Below, piece after piece: positions 28,766 to 37,294 of a DNA stretch of 64,000 nucleotides (positions are counted from its first letter, which is position 1; each line of letters begins with the position of its first letter). The notes beneath the pieces were generated by a model. It was not told the origin of the DNA. It searched no databases and worked only from the letters and a program-made list of their open reading frames with translations. The translations under genes and the position numbers were made by a program. This DNA is from Phenylobacterium sp. (GTDB lineage Bacteria; Pseudomonadota; Alphaproteobacteria; Caulobacterales; Caulobacteraceae), in the NCBI RefSeq assembly GCF_030646615.1, contig NZ_JAUSLG010000011.1, positions 1 through 64,000 of the forward strand, given 5' to 3'.

Positions 28766-30151
28766 TTAGCCGACGTGGTCTTCGCGGATGGTCTGGGTCG
28801 CCCGCCAGAAGCAGTAGAAGGCGACGAGGCCGAAGGTGGTCGAGACGATCAGCGCCCAGCGGACGCCTTCGCCAGACCCCATGCCCATGCCGACGGCGAA
28901 GTAGTCGCTGAGCAGGCCCACGGCGAGCGGGCCAAGGCCCAGGCCGATCAGATTGATGATGAACAGCAGAATGGCCGAGGTCGTCGCCCGCATGTGCGGC
29001 GGCACGATCGACTGCGCCGTGCCGTAGACCGGGCCATACCAGATGGTGCCCAGCAGGCCGTTCACCGTGAGCAGCAGCAGGGCCAGGGGCACGCTGCCGA
29101 TCGTCACTGCAGCAATATAGATCGGGATGGTGACCAGGGAGGCGATGGCCGGGGCGACCATCTGGGCGCGCAGGTCGCGGGCGGCGAACTTGTCGGCGAT
29201 GAACCCGCCGAGCCAGGAGCCCAGCGCCCCGGCTGTCCCCGACATCAGGCCGAGCGCCAGGCCCAGGAAGCCGATGGACTGCAGATTATAGCCCACGGTG
29301 GCGCCGACCGTGGAGGCCAGGGACTGCACCTGGTCGGGATAGTTGCGCAGGAAGAAGGATGCGGTGAAGGGCGCGTGGCCATAGCCGATGAAGGCTTTGA
29401 TCGCCGCGGCGAAGGAGATGTACCAGAAGGTCTTGCGGCCCTTCAGGAACTTCAGGGTCTCGGGGAAGGTGGCCGAGTTCGACTGGATCTTGACCGTGCG
29501 GCGCGCCAGCTCCTTGCGCGGCTCGGGCAGGGTGAAGAAGGCCAGGATGGCGAACAGGATGCCCGGCACCCCGGCGACGAAGAAGGCCACTCGCCAGCCA
29601 TAGGCGTCGGCGATCAGGCCGCCGAAGATCAGGCCGAGAAGCCCGCCGATCGGCGTGCCCATGGAATAGAAGGCGAGCGCCGTAGAGCGGTTTTCCTTGG
29701 GCACATAGTCGCTGATCAGCGAGTGGGCCGGGGGCGAACAGCCCGCCTCGCCGACGCCGACGCCGATGCGGAACAGGATCAGCTGGACGAAGTTCTGCGC
29801 TACGCCGCACAGGGCGGTGAAGGCGCTCCAGGCGGCCACGGCCGTGCCGATGATCATCGGCCGGTTGCCGCGCTCGGCCAGCCGGGCGATCGGGATGCCC
29901 AGGACGGTGTAGAAGAGGGCGAAGGCCAGGCCGCTCATCAGGCCGAGCTGCCAGTCGGCGAGACCCAGATCCTGCTTGATCGGTTCGGCCAGGATGTTCA
30001 CCACCTGCCGATCGAGGAAATTGATCGTATAGATGCCGAGCAGCAGGCTCATGGCATAGGTCCGAACCGGCTTGGCGAGCGGCGTGATCCCCTCGGCGGG
30101 CGCAGGCGCGGTGTCCGGCGTGGGCGCCACAGGCGCGGCGGTGTCTGTCAT
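28766..30151 (-). CDS. MFS transporter, spinster-like (paralogue 2)
   Basis: A 461-residue 12-TM transporter of the same group as the next gene downstream. It has TINFLDRQVVNILAEPIKQD, LADWQLGLMSGLAFALFYTVLG and GVGVGEAGCSPPAHSLISDY. The N-terminus is Ala/Pro-rich (residues 1-25). ATG at 30151 follows AGGAG. The shared motifs and equal topology indicate an old tandem duplication, but each copy has its own start signals and the terminator between them implies separate regulation. It is divergent from the GST gene. Confidence 0.88.
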   Translation of the reverse strand: MTDTAAPVAPTPDTAPAPAEGITPLAKPVRTYAMSLLLGIYTINFLDRQVVNILAEPIKQDLGLADWQLGLMSGLAFALFYTVLGIPIARLAERGNRPMIIGTAVAAWSAFTALCGVAQNFVQLILFRIGVGVGEAGCSPPAHSLISDYVPKENRSTALAFYSMGTPIGGLLGLIFGGLIADAYGWRVAFFVAGVPGILFAILAFFTLPEPRKELARRTVKIQSNSATFPETLKFLKGRKTFWYISFAAAIKAFIGYGHAPFTASFFLRNYPDQVQSLASTVGATVGYNLQSIGFLGLALGLMSGTAGALGSWLGGFIADKFAARDLRAQMVAPAIASLVTIPIYIAAVTIGSVPLALLLLTVNGLLGTIWYGPVYGTAQSIVPPHMRATTSAILLFIINLIGLGLGPLAVGLLSDYFAVGMGMGSGEGVRWALIVSTTFGLVAFYCFWRATQTIREDHVG

Positions 30152-30254
30152 ACGGCTTGGTCTCCTGGGCATAAGGCTTCTTATCGTTGCGGCACTCTAG
30201 ACAGGCTCCCTTGGGCTTGGGCAAGTGCGATACCCAGATTTCGAGGAGGTCGGG

Positions 30255-30902
30255 ATGGAGCTGGTCATCGGAACGAAGCGCTGGTCCACTTGGTCGTTGC
30301 GGCCCTGGCTGGTGCTGCGCAAGACCGGGGCCGCGTTCACCGAAACCCTCGTGAATCTGCGGCAGGGCGAGGTCACCCAGGGACAGATTGCGCCCCATTC
30401 CCCCTTCGGCCAGGTCCCGGTGCTGAAGGATGGCGACCTGCTGGTCTGGGATTCCCTGGCCATCTGCGAGTATGTGGCCGAGCGCTATCCCGACGCGCGC
30501 CTCTGGCCAGAAGACCCCGCCGCCCGCGCCCAGGCCCGCGCCGCCAGCGCGCTGATGCACTCGGGATTCGCAGTCCTGCGCAGCGCCTGTCCCATGGCGC
30601 TCGACCAGGCGCCCTCCGGGATCGAGGTCACGGAGGCGCTGGCTGGCGACCTGAAGCGCCTGGCCACCCTTTGGGACCTGATGCTGGACCGGCATGGCGG
30701 CCCGTTTCTGGCCGGGTCCTGGTCGATCGCCGACGCCTTTTTCACACCGGTCGCCTCGCGCCTGCGAACCTACGGCCTGGCGCTGACCGACTTCGGCGGC
30801 CGCCCGGCCGCCGACGCCTATGGCGCGCGCCTGCTGCAGGACGCCGATTTCCTGGCCTGGGAGGCGGACGCCAAGGCCGAGGGGGCAGGGGCGACACCGT
30901 GA
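30255..30902 (+). CDS. Glutathione S-transferase family protein
   Basis: A 215-residue two-domain GST. The thioredoxin-like N-domain has TKRWSTWSLRPWLVLRKTG (with a Ser at the expected catalytic position), the cis-proline GQVPVL, and LVWDSLAICEYVAERYP for glutathione binding. The C-terminal helical domain carries GSWSIADAFFTPVASRL. ATG at 30255 has GAGGAGG at ideal spacing, which rules out the GTG at 30225. The substrate is unknown. Confidence 0.92.
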   Translation: MELVIGTKRWSTWSLRPWLVLRKTGAAFTETLVNLRQGEVTQGQIAPHSPFGQVPVLKDGDLLVWDSLAICEYVAERYPDARLWPEDPAARAQARAASALMHSGFAVLRSACPMALDQAPSGIEVTEALAGDLKRLATLWDLMLDRHGGPFLAGSWSIADAFFTPVASRLRTYGLALTDFGGRPAADAYGARLLQDADFLAWEADAKAEGAGATP

Positions 30903-30948
30903 TTTAGCGCCAAGCGCGAATGGCGTTACACTGGCCTTGGAGGTCGCC

Positions 30949-31410
30949 ATGGTCCGTTCCCGGTTGTTGAACGCGTTGGCGCTGGCCCCTCTCGCCGCGA
31001 TCGCCCTGACCGCCTGCGAGCCGGCCGCCGGCCCTGCGCCCAGTCCTGAAATCGTCGCCGTCGAGCCGGTGGCCCAGCCCCTGGGGAGCCCGCTGGTCCT
31101 GGAGGACAGCGCTGTCGTCTATCGCTGCGCCAATGGGGAGCGGTTGCGGGTGGACTATCGCCGGGACGAGACGGCGCTCATCGAATATCGTGGGGAGATC
31201 AAGCTTCTGACCCTGGCGCCGGCGGCCAGCGGCGCGCGCTATGTGGGCGCCGGCCAGCAGTGGTGGATCAAGGGTCAGGCGGAAGGCGTGCTGAGCCGGC
31301 TGGAGACGGGGCAGGCCATGGCGACAGGGGAGGGGACGCTCTGTCGCGTCGCCCAGGCGAGGCCCGCCCAGGCGGTGGGCGCGCGTCCGGACGAGGCGTC
31401 GCCCCCATGA
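30949..31410 (+). CDS. MliC-like lipoprotein (C-type lysozyme inhibitor family)
   Basis: A 153-residue lipoprotein with lipobox LTAC (Cys 23). The C-terminal domain matches MliC: YRCANGERLRVDYRR, then SGARYVGAGQQWWIKGQAEGVL, with the Cys pair of the family (YRC and TLCRV). MliC proteins sit in the outer membrane and inhibit C-type lysozyme. A Pro/Ala linker separates the anchor from the domain. GGAGG precedes the ATG. It starts 46 bp after the GST gene on the same strand. Confidence 0.85.
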   Translation: MVRSRLLNALALAPLAAIALTACEPAAGPAPSPEIVAVEPVAQPLGSPLVLEDSAVVYRCANGERLRVDYRRDETALIEYRGEIKLLTLAPAASGARYVGAGQQWWIKGQAEGVLSRLETGQAMATGEGTLCRVAQARPAQAVGARPDEASPP

Positions 31411-31637
31411 CGCCGCTGCGCTGGCGCCGGCCGCACATTGATGCTAGGGTGACCGGACATTGCACTGGTTCGGTTGCTCTCCACGCCCGCTCTTCGGATC
31501 GAGCCCGAGCCTACTTCGATCCTCGCCGGCAATTCTGATGAACGCCCTCAAGGATGGGGGTGCGAACACTTGTGCTTGAACGACGCGGCCAGGACCCTCG
31601 TGGCCACGCCGGACCTGCTGAACCTAGGAGGACGACC

Positions 31638-31883
31638 ATGTCCACCCTCGAACGCGCCTATTTCCTCGCTCGCTCCGGCGAAGTCGCCGATCTCCCGGAA
31701 CTGAAGCAGCGCCTGAAGGGCGAGGGCTTCCGCGCCGTGGACGCCCTGCTGGCCACCTATTCGGTCCGCCGTCATCTACAGGCGATCTGCGCGGCCACCT
31801 TCCGGTCGGCCGAAGCCAATGCCGAAACCCCCTCTGAACCCGAAGCCGCCCCTGCGGCGCAACACGACGAAAGCTCCACATGA
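31638..31883 (+). CDS. Small conserved-type protein, unknown function
   Basis: An 81-residue protein starting at the ATG after AGGAGG. The first 60 residues look helical (LERAYFLARSGEVADLPELKQRLKGEGF, then VDALLATYSVRRHLQAICAAT) and the tail is acidic. I do not recognise a family. Its TGA overlaps the ATG of the next gene (ATGA), so the two are coupled. Confidence 0.75.
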   Translation: MSTLERAYFLARSGEVADLPELKQRLKGEGFRAVDALLATYSVRRHLQAICAATFRSAEANAETPSEPEAAPAAQHDESST

Positions 31884-32239
31884 ACCAAAACGACCGCACG
31901 AGTTTCTCTGAACGCCTGAAGACCGCCGCCGAGGCCAAGAAGGCCCTCCTGGCCAACTTCAAGCCCAAGGCCGCCGCCGCCGATCCCCAGTTTGCTGAAC
32001 GCGCCGCCCTGCGCGAGGCTGAGCTGGAGCGGGTCCGTCAGGAGCGCCAGGCCGCCAAGGAAGCCAAGAAGCAGGCCGCCGCTGAAGCCGAAGAGGCCGC
32101 GCGTCTGGCCGCCGAAGCGGTCGAGGCCGACGCCCTGGAAGCCAAGCGCGGCGAGCGCAAGGCGCGCAAGGCCCTGACCAAGGCCGAGCAAAAGGAAGCT
32201 CGCGACCGTCGCTACGCCGCCCGCAAGGCGCGCCAGTAG
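31880..32239 (+). CDS. DUF6481-like lysine/alanine-rich coiled-coil protein
   Basis: A 119-residue, strongly charged helical protein (Ala/Glu/Lys/Arg) that begins TSFSERLKTAAEAKKALLANFKPK, as in DUF6481 proteins, and is a continuous predicted coiled coil after residue 35. The function is unknown. The basic C-terminus suggests nucleic-acid or ribosome contact, which is only a guess. It is coupled to the preceding gene by a 4-base overlap. Confidence 0.75.
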   Translation: MNQNDRTSFSERLKTAAEAKKALLANFKPKAAAADPQFAERAALREAELERVRQERQAAKEAKKQAAAEAEEAARLAAEAVEADALEAKRGERKARKALTKAEQKEARDRRYAARKARQ

Positions 32240-32249
32240 AAGATGCCAG

Positions 32250-32272
32250 GAGGGCGCGTTCGTCGCGCCCTC
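32250..32272. terminator. Inverted repeat between convergent genes, possible bidirectional terminator
   Basis: Perfect 9-bp arms GAGGGCGCG/CGCGCCCTC with a TTCGT loop, between the DUF6481 gene and radC, which end towards each other. There is no T-tract on either side, so termination is plausible but unproven. Confidence 0.45.
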
Positions 32273-32296
32273 GACGCCTCACGCGATGAGGCCGCC

Positions 32297-33037
32297 CTAC
32301 ATCAGGCCAAGGGCCTTGAAGCTCGCCACCCCGTCGCGCCCCACCACCAGATGATCATGGACGGCGATGCGCAGGGTCCGGCCCGCCTCGACCACCTGCC
32401 GGGTCATATCCACATCTGCAGATGACGGCGTCGGGTCGCCCGACGGATGGTTGTGAACCAGGATGATGGCGCTCGCCGACAGCTCGAGCGCCCGGCGCAT
32501 CACCTCCCGGGGATAGACCGGCGCGTGGTCCACCGTGCCGTGGTTCTGAACCTCATCGGCGATCAGCTGGTTCTTCTTGTCCAGGAACAGGACCCGGAAC
32601 TGCTCGCGGGCCTCGTGCGCCAGGGCCAGCTTCACATAGGCCAGCAACTGGCTCCATGAGGTGATCACCGTCCGCCGGGCGACCTGTTCGCGGCCGATGC
32701 GCAGGGCGGTGTGATGCAACAGCTTCAGATCCAGAGCCACCGACGGACCGACGCCCTTGACGCTTCGCAGTTCGGCCACCGAGGCGCCGAGCACGGCGGC
32801 GAGCGACCCAAACCGCGCCAGAAGCGCCTTGGCCAACGGCTTGACGTCGCCCCGGGGGATCGCGCGGAAGAGATGCATCTCCAGCAATTCGTAGTCGGGC
32901 AAGGCCTCGATCCCGCCGTTGAGCGCCCGATCCCGCAAACGCTCCCGATGCCCCAGATGATGCGGCTTCACCTCCGCCGCGGCCCAGAGCTCGGCCTGGC
33001 GGGAAAGATCTTCGGACAGGCCTGAGGCGTCGGACAT
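32297..33037 (-). CDS. radC: RadC-family JAB/MPN domain protein
   Basis: A 246-residue RadC. A helix-hairpin-helix-like N-terminal region ([18 protein letters not shown]) precedes the JAMM metalloprotease-like domain. The latter carries [19 protein letters not shown] and [18 protein letters not shown], the zinc-binding HxHPSGDxxPS...D motif. The family was once linked to DNA repair, but its biochemical role is unsettled. In many alphaproteobacteria radC follows map; here map lies at 36321-37145 with three other genes between. Confidence 0.93.
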   Translation of the reverse strand: MSDASGLSEDLSRQAELWAAAEVKPHHLGHRERLRDRALNGGIEALPDYELLEMHLFRAIPRGDVKPLAKALLARFGSLAAVLGASVAELRSVKGVGPSVALDLKLLHHTALRIGREQVARRTVITSWSQLLAYVKLALAHEAREQFRVLFLDKKNQLIADEVQNHGTVDHAPVYPREVMRRALELSASAIILVHNHPSGDPTPSSADVDMTRQVVEAGRTLRIAVHDHLVVGRDGVASFKALGLM

Positions 33038-33053
33038 GGCGCCAGAATGTTCC

Positions 33054-34250
33054 TTATCCGTTCCGGATTGGCAAGACCCGTTCTGCCGTCGTCACGGCCG
33101 GCGCCTCCGGCTTCAACCCGAACAGCGGGCGGAGCAGGGGAACCCGGCGGACAACTTCATAGGTGGCGCCGCAGGCGGCGACGGTCAGGCTGATCAGCAG
33201 GGCGGCCTCCAGCGCCTGGGGCAGCCCCGCCTGCGCCAGGTGATGGCCGGCGACGACGATCACCGTCTGGTGGACGATGTAGTAGGGGAAGACCGCCAGG
33301 GTCAGGTAGCTCAGGGCCGGATGGCTGCGATTCAGGTGTCTGGCGCCGAAGCCCAGTATGGCGATGATGGCGCCCCATTGATCGACGGCGTAGACGAAGC
33401 GCATGGCCAGGACGAGGCTGGCGGCGGGATCGGTCGCGGCGTCCCGCCAGGTCCAGGCATAGAGGCTGAAGGCCAGATAGGCGCAGACCGCCAGGGCGAG
33501 GGCCGGCCAGCGCAGGGCGATCAGACGCGTCCGCACCGCCTCGGACTTGGCCGTGAGATAGCCGAACAGGAACATGCTGAACGACAGGACGTGGTTGTAC
33601 CCGTCGTCCACCAGGGCGTGGGTCACGCCGAACCTCGGCAAGAGGACGGCGCGGGCGAGCCCCAGAAACACGATGGGGGCGAGCAGGAGCGTCCAGGCCG
33701 GGAGGCGCGCCAACGCCTGTTCCAGACGGATCAGGGCGGGCCTGCCCCAGGCGATGAGCCCTGCCAGGACCAGGGTGTAGACCAGCAGATAGGCCACGAA
33801 CCACAGGTGGTTCCAGGTGGGCGTGATCAGGCAGCCGTCGGCGTCGCACCAGTTCCCCGACGCCGTCAGGTAACGGCCATAGAAGGCGAGATAGCCCTGG
33901 TCGAAGCCCAGCTGCTCGACGATTTCGTAATAGGACTGGGGCGGCACGACGATCAACATGCCAAAGACCAGCGGCGGCAGGAGCCTTGCCGTGCGCTGTC
34001 CTGCCAGGATGCTGGGCGCCAGCTTGTCGGCCATGAAGCGGGTCGCCGCACCGGAGACCAGGAACAACAGGGAAAGCCGCCAAGGGTTGGTGGCCAACAT
34101 CACAGGCTCAAGCCAGGCGATCGGGTGCGGGCTCTTCACATGCCAGTCCCAGGGCACATAGAACATGCCCACGTGGTAGAGGATCAGCAGGAAGAAGGCG
34201 CCGATGCGGATCCAGTCCAGGTCATATCGGCGCGGGCTCGGATCGTTCAT
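33054..34250 (-). CDS. Acyltransferase family 3 membrane protein (paralogue B)
   Basis: A 398-residue polytopic membrane acyltransferase of the same type as the gene at 23181-24332. It has [29 protein letters not shown] with the key His, [33 protein letters not shown] and about ten TM segments. Succinyl or acyl transfer to glycans is inferred. GGAG lies nine bases before its ATG, and the start codon overlaps that of the divergent LytTR gene by two bases (CATG). The shared start region implies mutually constrained promoters. Confidence 0.87.
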   Translation of the reverse strand: MNDPSPRRYDLDWIRIGAFFLLILYHVGMFYVPWDWHVKSPHPIAWLEPVMLATNPWRLSLLFLVSGAATRFMADKLAPSILAGQRTARLLPPLVFGMLIVVPPQSYYEIVEQLGFDQGYLAFYGRYLTASGNWCDADGCLITPTWNHLWFVAYLLVYTLVLAGLIAWGRPALIRLEQALARLPAWTLLLAPIVFLGLARAVLLPRFGVTHALVDDGYNHVLSFSMFLFGYLTAKSEAVRTRLIALRWPALALAVCAYLAFSLYAWTWRDAATDPAASLVLAMRFVYAVDQWGAIIAILGFGARHLNRSHPALSYLTLAVFPYYIVHQTVIVVAGHHLAQAGLPQALEAALLISLTVAACGATYEVVRRVPLLRPLFGLKPEAPAVTTAERVLPIRNG

Positions 34251-35145
34251 GGCGCAGACTCCATCACCGGCGGGCGGCCCTTCCCATGGCGGGGTCGCAG
34301 GGCGGACGAAAGCGCTCTGGGATGAGCGGCGGGCCGGCGGGGACGAGCGGCGGCGTCAGCTGGCCATCGGCTGGGGCCTGATCCTGATCGTGGCGGCCGC
34401 GGTGTGCCTGCTCAATGTGCTGGGGTTCACCCAGGGCGGACGGGGACGGGTGGTCGAACACCTGGTCTATGAGGGCTCAAGCTGGCTGGGGATCGCCCTC
34501 CTGGCCTGGCTGCCCTGGGCGGTGCTTCGCGGCACGACCACGTGGACGTGGGTCCCGCGCCTGATCGCCCACGGGGCGGCCGCCCTGGTCTTTTCCATCC
34601 TGCATGTGGGGCTGTTCATCCTGTTTCGCGCCCTCGCCTTCGGGGCGCTGGGCCAGCCCTATGACCCGGGCGTGGCCATGGGCGAATATCGCTACGAGGT
34701 CTGGAAGGATCTGCTGGCCTACGCGATGTTCGCCGGCTGCTATGGGATGGCGGGGCTGTTGGCCGCGGCGCGTCCGGCCCAGCCTGAGGCCCCGGCGGCG
34801 CCCTTGGAAAACCTCTTCGACATCCGCGACGGCGCCCGCCTGGTGCGCGTGCGGCTGGATGACATCCTGGCGGTGAGCAGCGCGGGCAATTATGCGCAGT
34901 TCCATCTGCGCGACGGGCGCCGGCCCCTCATGCGCAGCTCGCTGGCCGCCCTGGAGACAGAGCTTGGAACTGGGGGCTTCGTCCGCACGCACAAGTCCTG
35001 GCTGGTGAACGCCCGGGCCGTACGAGGCCTGACGCCCGAAGGCTCGGGGGACTACGCGGTGGCCCTGGATGAGGGGCAGACCGCCCCGCTCTCGCGGCGA
35101 TATCCGCAAGCTCTGCACCGGCTGAGGGCCCCGGCGGCGTCCTGA
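34249..35145 (+). CDS. Membrane-bound LytTR-domain transcription regulator
   Basis: A 298-residue regulator. Residues about 35-185 form four transmembrane helices (for example LAIGWGLILIVAAAVCLLNVLGF and LIAHGAAALVFSILHVGLFILF). The C-terminal 105 residues are a LytTR DNA-binding domain: LVRVRLDDILAVSSAGNYAQFHLRDGR, then FVRTHKSWLVNARAVRGL. It is a one-component membrane regulator rather than a classical response regulator, as no receiver domain is present. The start is uncertain, because ATG 34249 has a poor ribosome site. ATG 34204 (GAAGG upstream) is an alternative that would overlap the divergent acyltransferase by 47 bp. Confidence 0.85.
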   Translation: MAQTPSPAGGPSHGGVAGRTKALWDERRAGGDERRRQLAIGWGLILIVAAAVCLLNVLGFTQGGRGRVVEHLVYEGSSWLGIALLAWLPWAVLRGTTTWTWVPRLIAHGAAALVFSILHVGLFILFRALAFGALGQPYDPGVAMGEYRYEVWKDLLAYAMFAGCYGMAGLLAAARPAQPEAPAAPLENLFDIRDGARLVRVRLDDILAVSSAGNYAQFHLRDGRRPLMRSSLAALETELGTGGFVRTHKSWLVNARAVRGLTPEGSGDYAVALDEGQTAPLSRRYPQALHRLRAPAAS

Positions 35146-35217
35146 TCTGGCCGGCGAATTAGGGAAAGTTCATGCCGAGCTCTGGGTCGAACGTCCGATG
35201 AGCGCTATCACCTTCCC

Positions 35218-36201
35218 ATGACCCAGACCCGCCAGATCCATCTCGTCCGCCGTCCCAATGGCAAGCCCGTGGCCGCCGACTTCGCCCTGGTGGAGGTCCC
35301 CGTGGCCGACGCCGGCGAAGGCGAGATCCAGGTGAGCGCGCTCATCATGTCGGTGGACCCCTATATGCGGCCGCGGCTGGACGCCGATCAGGCCCTGGAT
35401 GCGCCCCTGCTGGGCGGCGGCATCGGCCGGGTCGTCCAGTCCCGGAACCCGAAGTTCAAGGAAGGCGACCTGGTTCGCCACGGGGCCGGATTCCGCGAGA
35501 CCTTCGTCTCGGACGGCAAGGGCGTGTCGCGTCTCCAGCGCGATCCCGACCTGCCGCTCAGCGTCTATATGCACGCCCTGGGCGGCACCGGGATCACGGC
35601 CTATGGCGGTCTGCTGGAAACCGGCGCGCTGAAGGACGGCGAGCAGGTCTTCATCTCCACCGCCGCCGGCGCGGTCGGATCGGTGGCCGCCCAGATCGCC
35701 AAGATCAAGGGCTGCCATGTGGTGGGCTCGACGGGCTCGGACGAGAAGGCCGCCTGGCTGAGGGACGAGGTCGGGCTGGACGCGGTGATCAACTACACGA
35801 CCCAGGATCTGGCCCAGGCCCTGAAGGACGCCACACCCAAGGGGATCGACGTCTATTTCGAGAATGTCGGCGGCGCCCATCTGGACGCGGCCCTGCCGCG
35901 GATGAATGTGCGCGGCCGCATTCCGGTCTGCGGCATGATCTCGACCTATAATGGCGGCGGCGAAGGGGTGCAGAACCTGTTCAGCCTGATCTATGGCCGC
36001 ATCCGCATGGAAGGCTTCGTGGCCAGCGACTTCGCCCACCTGAACGCCGCCTTCGTCGCGGACATGACCGCGTGGCTGAAGTCGGGCCAGATCAAGTATC
36101 AGGAGACGGTGCTCGACGGCTTCGAGCGGGCGCCCGAGGGCCTGATCGGCCTGTTCGAGGGCGCCAACAGCGGCAAGATGCTGATCCACATCGCCGACTG
36201 A
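35218..36201 (+). CDS. NADP-dependent oxidoreductase (CurA/2-alkenal reductase type)
   Basis: A 327-residue leukotriene-B4 dehydrogenase-like MDR enzyme that reduces alkenal or enone C=C bonds with NADPH. Motifs are VSALIMSVDPYMRPRL, LGGTGITAYGGLLE, VFISTAAGAVGSVAAQIAK (NADP loop AxxGxxG), and GIDVYFENVGGAHLDAAL. It has no zinc site. Length and motifs match E. coli CurA relatives. It is monocistronic, downstream of the LytTR gene on the same strand. Confidence 0.92.
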   Translation: MTQTRQIHLVRRPNGKPVAADFALVEVPVADAGEGEIQVSALIMSVDPYMRPRLDADQALDAPLLGGGIGRVVQSRNPKFKEGDLVRHGAGFRETFVSDGKGVSRLQRDPDLPLSVYMHALGGTGITAYGGLLETGALKDGEQVFISTAAGAVGSVAAQIAKIKGCHVVGSTGSDEKAAWLRDEVGLDAVINYTTQDLAQALKDATPKGIDVYFENVGGAHLDAALPRMNVRGRIPVCGMISTYNGGGEGVQNLFSLIYGRIRMEGFVASDFAHLNAAFVADMTAWLKSGQIKYQETVLDGFERAPEGLIGLFEGANSGKMLIHIAD

Positions 36202-36320
36202 GGCCTGAGGCGGCGCAGAGCCGGATTTCGACCGAGCCCGCCAGAGAGGATCGGCGGTGACGGGCGCGTGCGGCGGAACGTCAGAAGATTCAGGCGCTCA
36301 GGCCGTCCGCCCTCTGATCC

Positions 36321-37145
36321 TCAGGCCGTCTCGATCGGCGGCTGGAAGAGGCCGGCCGGCGAGGCGGTGAAGATCTCGGCTCCGTCCTCGGTGACGCCGA
36401 TGGAGTGCTCGCACTGGGCCGAGAGCGACTTGTCGCGGGTGACGGCCGTCCAGCCATCGGCCAGCACCTTCACCGCCGGCTTGCCCAGGTTCACCATGGG
36501 CTCGATGGTGAAGAACATGCCGGTCTTCAGCACCTCGCCCTGACCCGGTTGCCCGAAGTGCAGGATGTTCGGCGCGTCATGGAACACCTTGCCCAGGCCA
36601 TGGCCGCAGAAGTCTCGGACCACCGAGCAACGCATGGACTCCACATAGGACTGGATCGCATGGCCGATGTCCCCGGTGGTGGCGCCGGGCTTTACCGCCG
36701 CGATGCCGCGGGCGATGGATTCGTAGGTCACCTCCACCAACCGCTTGGACCGGGCCGAAACCGGGCCGACCCCATACATGCGGCTGTGGTCGCCGTGCCA
36801 GCCGTCGAGGATGCAGGTGACGTCGATATTGGCGATGTCGCCTTCGCGCAGTACGCGCTCGCCGGGAATGCCGTGGCAGACCACGTGGTTGACCGAGATG
36901 CAGACCGTCTTTGAATAGCCCCGATAGAAGAGGCAGGCTGGCAGCGCGCCGTGATCGAGGATGAACTCGCGGGCCAGGCGGTCGAGCTCGTCGGTGACGA
37001 CGCCGGGCACGACATAGGGGGTCAGCATGTCCAGGCATTCGGCCGCCAGCCGGCCGGCCTTGCGCATGCCTTCAAAACCCTCAGGCCCGTGGGTGCGGAT
37101 CTGGCCGTCGCGGAAATCGGCTTCGAGAACGTCGGTGGTGCTCAT
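36321..37145 (-). CDS. map: Type I methionine aminopeptidase
   Basis: A 274-residue cobalt/iron-dependent enzyme removing N-terminal Met from nascent proteins. The metal ligands are readable: ANIDVTCILDGWHGDHSRMY (two Asp), CGHGLGKVFHDAPNI (His), FTIEPMVN (Glu), and a final Glu in QCEHSIGVTEDGAEI. Length is typical. It has 149 bp between its start and the autotransporter stop upstream on the same strand, which includes that gene's terminator. Confidence 0.96.
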   Translation of the reverse strand: MSTTDVLEADFRDGQIRTHGPEGFEGMRKAGRLAAECLDMLTPYVVPGVVTDELDRLAREFILDHGALPACLFYRGYSKTVCISVNHVVCHGIPGERVLREGDIANIDVTCILDGWHGDHSRMYGVGPVSARSKRLVEVTYESIARGIAAVKPGATTGDIGHAIQSYVESMRCSVVRDFCGHGLGKVFHDAPNILHFGQPGQGEVLKTGMFFTIEPMVNLGKPAVKVLADGWTAVTRDKSLSAQCEHSIGVTEDGAEIFTASPAGLFQPPIETA

Positions 37146-37254
37146 GGCGGTGCGAAACTCCCGGTCCGTCTGCGGTCAGCCAGCCGACCTCGGCGGCGGC
37201 GCAGGCGAAACGTCTGAATGAGGGCTATGTCGCAATCCTAGCACAAAACTTCAA

Positions 37255-37283
37255 CGCCCGCCGCAGATCCGCTGCGGCGGGCG
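37255..37283 (-). terminator. Strong hairpin terminator of the autotransporter gene
   Basis: A perfect 12-bp GC stem (37255-37266 with 37272-37283) and a 5-base loop are followed on the minus strand by TTGAAGTTTTG. It lies 12 bp past the autotransporter stop. Confidence 0.75.
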
Positions 37284-37294
37284 TAGGTGCTCAC

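Noticed and set aside
28775-30907. Plus-strand frame of about 710 codons opposite the second MFS gene
   Set aside because: It is the mirror of a clear 12-TM transporter and reads as Gly/Asp/Arg-rich sequence; only the 3' end coincides with the true GST gene, in another frame.
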